64,000 nt of DNA from Rhodoferax lacus (lineage in GTDB: Bacteria; Pseudomonadota; Gammaproteobacteria; Burkholderiales; Burkholderiaceae_C). The stretch spans positions 1 through 64,000 of the forward strand of contig NZ_QFZK01000013.1 of NCBI RefSeq assembly GCF_003415675.1, given 5' to 3'. Below the pieces are notes generated by a model, which saw nothing but the letters and a program-made list of their open reading frames with translations, made no database searches and was not told the origin of the DNA. The translations under genes were made by a program, and so were the position numbers. Shown here piece after piece: positions 59,916-64,000 of the stretch (position 1 is the first letter of the stretch; each line of letters starts with the position of its first letter).

Positions 59916-61496
59916 ATGACCGAATCTGTCGCCGCCCCCACTGCCTTTGAAACCGCCCCGGCACACCCCCGCCGCGGCGCGCGCGGCGCACGCCAGGCGC
60001 TGCGCAATACCAACGTCCAGGCCATGCTGCCCACGCTCAAGCGCCAGTTGCCGGTAGTGGATGCGATGACACCGGAGCAGGTGCTCAAGATTGACAATGC
60101 CTCCATGTCCATTCTGGAAGAAGTGGGCATTGTGTTTCGCGACCCCATCGCCCTGCAGGACTGGAAGAATGCCGGAGCCCGAGTGGACGGTGAACGCGTA
60201 TACCCGGACCGCGCCCACATCCGTGAGCTGATCTCTTCGCTGCCCAGCGAAATCAAGTACCACGCGCGCAACCCGGCCAACAACGTGGAAATTGGGGGCG
60301 GCAATTCGGTGTTTGTACCCATGACGGGCGCACCCTTCCTGCGTGACCTGGATGACGTGCGCCGCCTGCCCACGCTGGCCGACCTGTCCATGTTCCACAA
60401 GCTGGCACACATGTCGCCCGCGCTGCATTCCACCGCCCACCACATCGTGGAGCCCATGGACATTGCCGTACCGTACCGCCACATGCACATCACCTACTCG
60501 TCAATGAAGCATTCCGACAAGATGTTCATGGGCATGACCACTTCCGGCAAGAACGCCGAAGACGTGATGCGCATGTGCGAGATCTTGTTTGGCGCGGACT
60601 ACTTGCAAGACCACGCCGTGACCACCGGAAACGTCAACGGCAACTCGCCCCTGGTGTGGGACGAAACCATGCTGGGCGCACTGCGTGCCTTTGTGAAGCG
60701 CCGCCAGCCAGTGCTGTGCTCGCCCTTTGTGTTGGGAGGCGCCAACACGCCGGCCTCCACCGCGCCTGCCGTGGCCCAGCTGAACGCCGAAGCCCTGGCC
60801 GCCCTGGCCTACACCCAGATCGTCAACAAGGGCGCACCCGCCATATATGGCCACTACCTATCCACGGTGTCGATGCGGTCGGGCGCACCGATGGCAGGCA
60901 CGCCAGAAATCTCGCTGATGAACTTCATGATCGGCCAGATGGCGCGCTACTACAACATTCCCTGGCGTACCTCCAACCAACTCGGCGGCGCCAAGACCTT
61001 TGATGCGCAAGCCGGCTACGAGAGCGCCACCACCTCCATGGCCGTGCAGATGGCCGGAGCCAACTACATCTGGCACTCGGCCGGCTGGAACGAAGCCGGC
61101 ATGCACTGCTCAGTAGCCAAGTTCATGGTGGATGCCGAGCAATGCGCCATGGCGCATCGCATGGTGTCTGGCATCCAGTGGGATGACTTTGACGAGGCCA
61201 TGGCCGCCGTGCGCGATGTCGGCCCCGGCGGCCACTACCTGGGTCATGCCCACACCCTGGCCAACTTCCAGCGCGCCTTCTTCATGCCCAAGCTGTTTGA
61301 CAACAACTCCATTGAACAATGGGTGGCAGATGGCTCACAGGAGATCACCGAGCGCGCCCTCAAGCATGCCCGCAAGGTGTTGGACGAATACGTGGAACCC
61401 TCTCTGGATGCCGGCACCAATGAGGCGCTGCTGGACTTTATCGCCCGCCGCGAGCGCGAGATCCCGGACCATCTGGGTTTGAACGAAACGTATTGA
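59916..61496 (+). CDS. MttB-family (trimethylamine methyltransferase-like) methyltransferase, non-pyrrolysine
   Basis: A 526-residue member of the MttB superfamily: VVDAMTPEQVLKIDNASMSI, MPTLADLSMF-type helices, VLGGANTPASTAPAVAQLNA, GAPMAGTPEISLMNFMIGQM and the C-terminal ITERALKHARKVLDEYVEPS. There is no in-frame TAG, so it lacks the pyrrolysine of archaeal MttB. Non-Pyl members such as MtgB (glycine betaine) and MtpB (proline betaine) pass a methyl group to a corrinoid protein. No corrinoid protein, MtvA-like methyltransferase or RamA activator is encoded in this window. It lies 63 bp after the reductase gene. Substrate and methyl acceptor are unknown. Confidence 0.9.
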   Translation: MTESVAAPTAFETAPAHPRRGARGARQALRNTNVQAMLPTLKRQLPVVDAMTPEQVLKIDNASMSILEEVGIVFRDPIALQDWKNAGARVDGERVYPDRAHIRELISSLPSEIKYHARNPANNVEIGGGNSVFVPMTGAPFLRDLDDVRRLPTLADLSMFHKLAHMSPALHSTAHHIVEPMDIAVPYRHMHITYSSMKHSDKMFMGMTTSGKNAEDVMRMCEILFGADYLQDHAVTTGNVNGNSPLVWDETMLGALRAFVKRRQPVLCSPFVLGGANTPASTAPAVAQLNAEALAALAYTQIVNKGAPAIYGHYLSTVSMRSGAPMAGTPEISLMNFMIGQMARYYNIPWRTSNQLGGAKTFDAQAGYESATTSMAVQMAGANYIWHSAGWNEAGMHCSVAKFMVDAEQCAMAHRMVSGIQWDDFDEAMAAVRDVGPGGHYLGHAHTLANFQRAFFMPKLFDNNSIEQWVADGSQEITERALKHARKVLDEYVEPSLDAGTNEALLDFIARREREIPDHLGLNETY

Positions 61497-61614
61497 ACGC
61501 AGCCATGCCATCCTGGACCACGATCAGCGTGGATGGCCAGCCCGCCGCGGTAAGCTGTACGCGGCCCGCCAGTTGGTCGCGTGCTGCTGCAGTTGCAGTA
61601 CGGATGCCCGGGAT

Positions 61615-62565
61615 CTACAGCTGACCCACAATCCAGTCGCGAAAGCGCCTGCAGGCATCGCTCTCGGAACGGTCTTCACGTACGTTGAGGTAGTGGCAGC
61701 GGTCCTTGTGCACGATCTCGTCGGGTATGGGCCGCACCAGCGTGCCCTTGGCCACCAGATCACCCACCAGATGGTGCCAGCCCAGCGCGACGCCCTGGTC
61801 CGCAATCGCCAGCTGGATCACGGTGTTGTAGTCGTTGGAACTGAACGGCTGGTGAACCGGGTTGGCGCGTGAGCTCACATCCACATCGTGCAGGGACAGC
61901 CACACCTTCCAGTCCACATGCTCAGCCAGCTGCGAGCGGCCGTAGGGACTGAGGTCCAGCAGTATGGCATCACGCAGGTCTTCGGGCGTGGCAAGCGCGT
62001 GGCAGTTGCGCAAATATTTCTTTGTGCAAACAGGGTAGACCACGTCATGGAACAGCCGCGTGCTGGAATAGCCCTCGCGCACCCGGCTCATCTTGTTAAT
62101 GAAGATGTCGGGCTGCACGCCCGCCTCCATGGACAAGAAGTCCTGGGTTGCAATCAGCGTGAGTTCGATGTCCGCGTTGGCCGCAAGAAAAGCCGGCAAA
62201 CGCGGCTGAATCCACAGTGACGCAAAAGCCGGCGAACAGCAAATGACCAGCGGCTGGCGCAGCGGGTTCTTGATGCGGATGCGCTCAGCCGCCTGCGAAA
62301 TATTGATGAAAGACAGCTGCGCCGCGTCATAGAAAACCGAGCCCTCGGGGCTGAGGGTGACGGTGCGACCCGAGCGGATAAAAAGCACGGTACCTAGGTA
62401 GTCTTCCAGCTCCCTTATCTGTCGGCTCACTGCAGCCTGGGTGACGCAGAGGGACTCGGCCGCACGGGTAAAGCTCTGGTACTTGGCCGCAGCCACAAAC
62501 GACTTGACTGCCCTGAGAGAGGGCATCTTCATCAGGGTTTGATCGGGATCGGAATGCTTGGCCAT
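61615..62565 (-). CDS. LysR-family regulator, GcvA-like
   Basis: A 316-residue LTTR with the winged helix MPSLRAVKSFVAAAKYQSFT and AESLCVTQAAVSRQIRELED, and an effector domain of the GcvA/AmpR branch (VICCSPAFASLWIQPRLPAF, DQGVALGWHHLVGDLVAKGT). Starts at ATG 62565 or ATG 62532 are both possible. It converges with the MttB gene, 118 bp apart, and bounds the locus. A role in controlling the mttB-containing arm is suggested by position only. Confidence 0.88.
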   Translation of the reverse strand: MAKHSDPDQTLMKMPSLRAVKSFVAAAKYQSFTRAAESLCVTQAAVSRQIRELEDYLGTVLFIRSGRTVTLSPEGSVFYDAAQLSFINISQAAERIRIKNPLRQPLVICCSPAFASLWIQPRLPAFLAANADIELTLIATQDFLSMEAGVQPDIFINKMSRVREGYSSTRLFHDVVYPVCTKKYLRNCHALATPEDLRDAILLDLSPYGRSQLAEHVDWKVWLSLHDVDVSSRANPVHQPFSSNDYNTVIQLAIADQGVALGWHHLVGDLVAKGTLVRPIPDEIVHKDRCHYLNVREDRSESDACRRFRDWIVGQL

Positions 62566-63125
62566 GGGTACGGTGTGACTTGCTGCGAACAATGGGCTAG
62601 GTGCACTGTAGCGCAAGGGAGAGCGCGATTGCGCTTTCCCCTCGAACCCGCAGCCACGCCTTTATAGGGGACGGCGCTTTCACACCCGCCAACTGCAGCA
62701 CGGCCGGGGCATCCGGGCACCCTGGATGTGAATAATCCGCCACGTCAGCATTGAGTTTCGTCAGTGCATACGCCGTCAAGGCAATGGCTGCCGCAGCCAG
62801 GTTCAATTCCATGTGGGCCATATCGGTCGTGCAGAGTAGTCGACAAGAATACAGGCGACTACTGATTACGACCTTGCCGGGATTGCGATCATTCATCCCA
62901 TCCACAACGGAGACCCACACAACAACTTTTGTTCAGCCATCGGGGTCATTCATGAGTTTTGATGTCAGCTCTCTGGCAGCAAATCACGCCAAGTGGGCTT
63001 CCGCTTTGGGCACCCAAGTGCCATCGACCAACGTCCGCTCTCAGGCATTTCCAATGCAGATACGGAATTGACTATTGGCGTGGTCGGTCCACAGTTGCTC
63101 TCCCCTTCAACTTAAGGAGAGCATC
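62566..63125. other. 560-bp stretch without a supportable gene
   Basis: Open frames on both strands are short and show no family. One minus-strand frame (62597-62920) contains a hydrophobic piece (MELNLAAAAIALTAYALTKL) and could be a small membrane peptide, but I see no ribosome-binding site or homology to support it. An AAGGAG site for the recombinase lies at 63113-63118. Confidence 0.4.
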
Positions 63126-63749
63126 ATGGACAGCGAAAGTGCTTCACCCGTCAAAGTTCCGTGGAACAAAGGGAAAATTGTTGGCCAGAAGGCCCCGTTG
63201 AAACTTAAAGACATCTGGGCCATCCGCATACGACTTCAACTTGGCCATCGCACACGGGAGCTTGCGCTCTTTGATCTTGGGTTGGATAGCAAGCTCAGGG
63301 CCTGCGACTTGGTCCGTTTACGTGTGCGGGATATTTGCCATGGCGATCGCGTCTCAACGCGTGCGATCGTCATGCAGCAGAAGACGTCACAACCCGTGCA
63401 GTTTGAAATCACGCAGCCAACGAGAGATGCTGTAACTGAATGGATCAAGGAGGCGGAATTGGCAAATGACGATTACCTGTTTCCCAGCCGGGTTCATGAT
63501 TCCCCACACTTGGGAACTAGGCAGTATGCGCGGATATTGGATTCCTGGATTGAGGAAATCGGGCTGGATCCAACAGCCTATGGCACTCACACCATGCGTC
63601 GTACCAAAGCGTCCTTGATCTACCGTCGCACCAAAAACATCCGTGCCGTGCAATTGCTTTTGGGACACACCAAGCTGGAAAGCACCGTGCGCTACCTCGG
63701 AATTGAGGTCGAGGATGCCTTAGAACTTTCGGAGCAAACGGAGATTTGA
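63126..63749 (+). CDS. Minimal tyrosine recombinase (phage integrase-like catalytic domain)
   Basis: A 207-residue protein that is just the catalytic domain. It has Arg in GLDSKLRACDLVRLRVRDI, Lys in VMQQKTSQPVQF, His-x2-Arg in YGTHTMRRTKASLIYR, His in VQLLLGHTKLES and the nucleophile Tyr in TVRYLGIEVE. The set is complete. The N-terminal core-binding SAM-like domain of phage integrases is absent. AAGGAG precedes the ATG. No attachment site, tRNA or other mobile gene is next to it in the window. Confidence 0.88.
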   Translation: MDSESASPVKVPWNKGKIVGQKAPLKLKDIWAIRIRLQLGHRTRELALFDLGLDSKLRACDLVRLRVRDICHGDRVSTRAIVMQQKTSQPVQFEITQPTRDAVTEWIKEAELANDDYLFPSRVHDSPHLGTRQYARILDSWIEEIGLDPTAYGTHTMRRTKASLIYRRTKNIRAVQLLLGHTKLESTVRYLGIEVEDALELSEQTEI

Positions 63750-64000
63750 ACGGAGAGGCCGGGCCGGCGACCTACGCCAATTTTGGCTTCCAGTTACCGG
63801 CCATTCGCAAGTGACTGCACCTGGCCCGTAACTGTTGCAGCTCTGTACCAATTGCGCTTTTGGCTTTAACGCGCATCAAGGACAGCATCATGAAAGTCAA
63901 CCTCGCCGTTGGCTGTTAGGCAGCAGCATCTGTGCCAACCCGCAGTGCCGGATCCTTCTGGGGATAGAAAAGCTGAAATGGATTTCCCGGAGGAAATGCA
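63750..64000. other. Window end, no gene seen
   Basis: The last 251 bp show only very short frames, one of which (ATGAAAGTCAACC, nine codons then TAG) is not credible as a gene. A coding region may begin near the edge on either strand but cannot be judged. Confidence 0.3.

Noticed and set aside
59916..61496. Pyrrolysine-containing MttB
   Set aside because: The frame reads through 526 codons with no internal TAG, so pyrrolysine is not needed.
62597..62920. Possible 107-residue protein on the minus strand
   Set aside because: One hydrophobic segment only, no ribosome-binding site or homology; left as unsupported.

Overview
The window is about 63% GC with tightly packed genes on both strands. 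Gene content and the GC-rich tandem intergenic repeat at 16754-16926 suggest a beta-proteobacterium of the Comamonadaceae, most like Rhodoferax and relatives. This placement is from pattern recognition, not from an alignment.

Layout. 1-423: the end of an IS3-like element that truncates a response-regulator gene. 582-16739: mostly housekeeping and stress genes (NRDE protein, Lrp regulator, FMN-binding protein, glutamine amidotransferase, a second IF-1, a Gfo/Idh/MocA oxidoreductase, DAHP synthase, a Fer4-CDGSH protein with a TMEM175-type channel, a GlxA-type regulator divergent from alanine dehydrogenase, rhodanese, azoreductase, patatin, a NarX/NarL-type two-component pair, and an endonuclease/exonuclease/phosphatase protein). 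16927-24013: a signalling block with a 1712-residue CHASE-PAS hybrid kinase followed by an HDOD-REC-GGDEF protein. 24234-27446: an SsuABC/TauABC-type ABC importer with a carboxymuconolactone-decarboxylase-like protein. 27443-32723: a GGDEF-EAL protein, two small membrane proteins, a photolyase-like protein with its domains apparently in reversed order, and an SDR. 32763-38421: the inositol catabolic operon iolC-iolD-iolE-iolB, without iolG, iolA, regulator or transporter beside it. 38721-42665: an HDOD protein, a vapBC toxin-antitoxin pair and katG.

43272-62565 is the most interesting part: a roughly 19-kb accessory locus that reads as a pathway for uptake and degradation of N-methylated proline or hydroxyproline betaines. 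One minus-strand run encodes a DHDPS-family lyase/deaminase, an aldehyde dehydrogenase, a DAO-type flavin oxidoreductase, a ProX-ProV-ProW-ProW betaine importer, a GlxA/GbdR-type activator, a proline-racemase-family protein (Ser/Cys type) and an ornithine-cyclodeaminase-family reductase. A divergent plus-strand run encodes a second proline-racemase-family protein in which the second catalytic Cys is Gly, formyl-tetrahydrofolate deformylase (PurU), a LysR regulator, a Rieske oxygenase with its reductase (GbcA/GbcB or stachydrine-demethylase type), and a non-pyrrolysine MttB-family methyltransferase. A convergent LysR gene closes the locus. The proposed logic is import, N-demethylation by oxygenase and/or corrinoid methyltransferase, C1 salvage via PurU, and ring processing by the epimerase/dehydratase, oxidase, deaminase and dehydrogenase. 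A perfect 10-bp inverted repeat upstream of the Rieske gene has a degraded look-alike in the divergent promoter region.

62566-64000 holds a minimal tyrosine recombinase and otherwise no supportable gene. No tRNA, rRNA, CRISPR array or recognisable riboswitch was seen.
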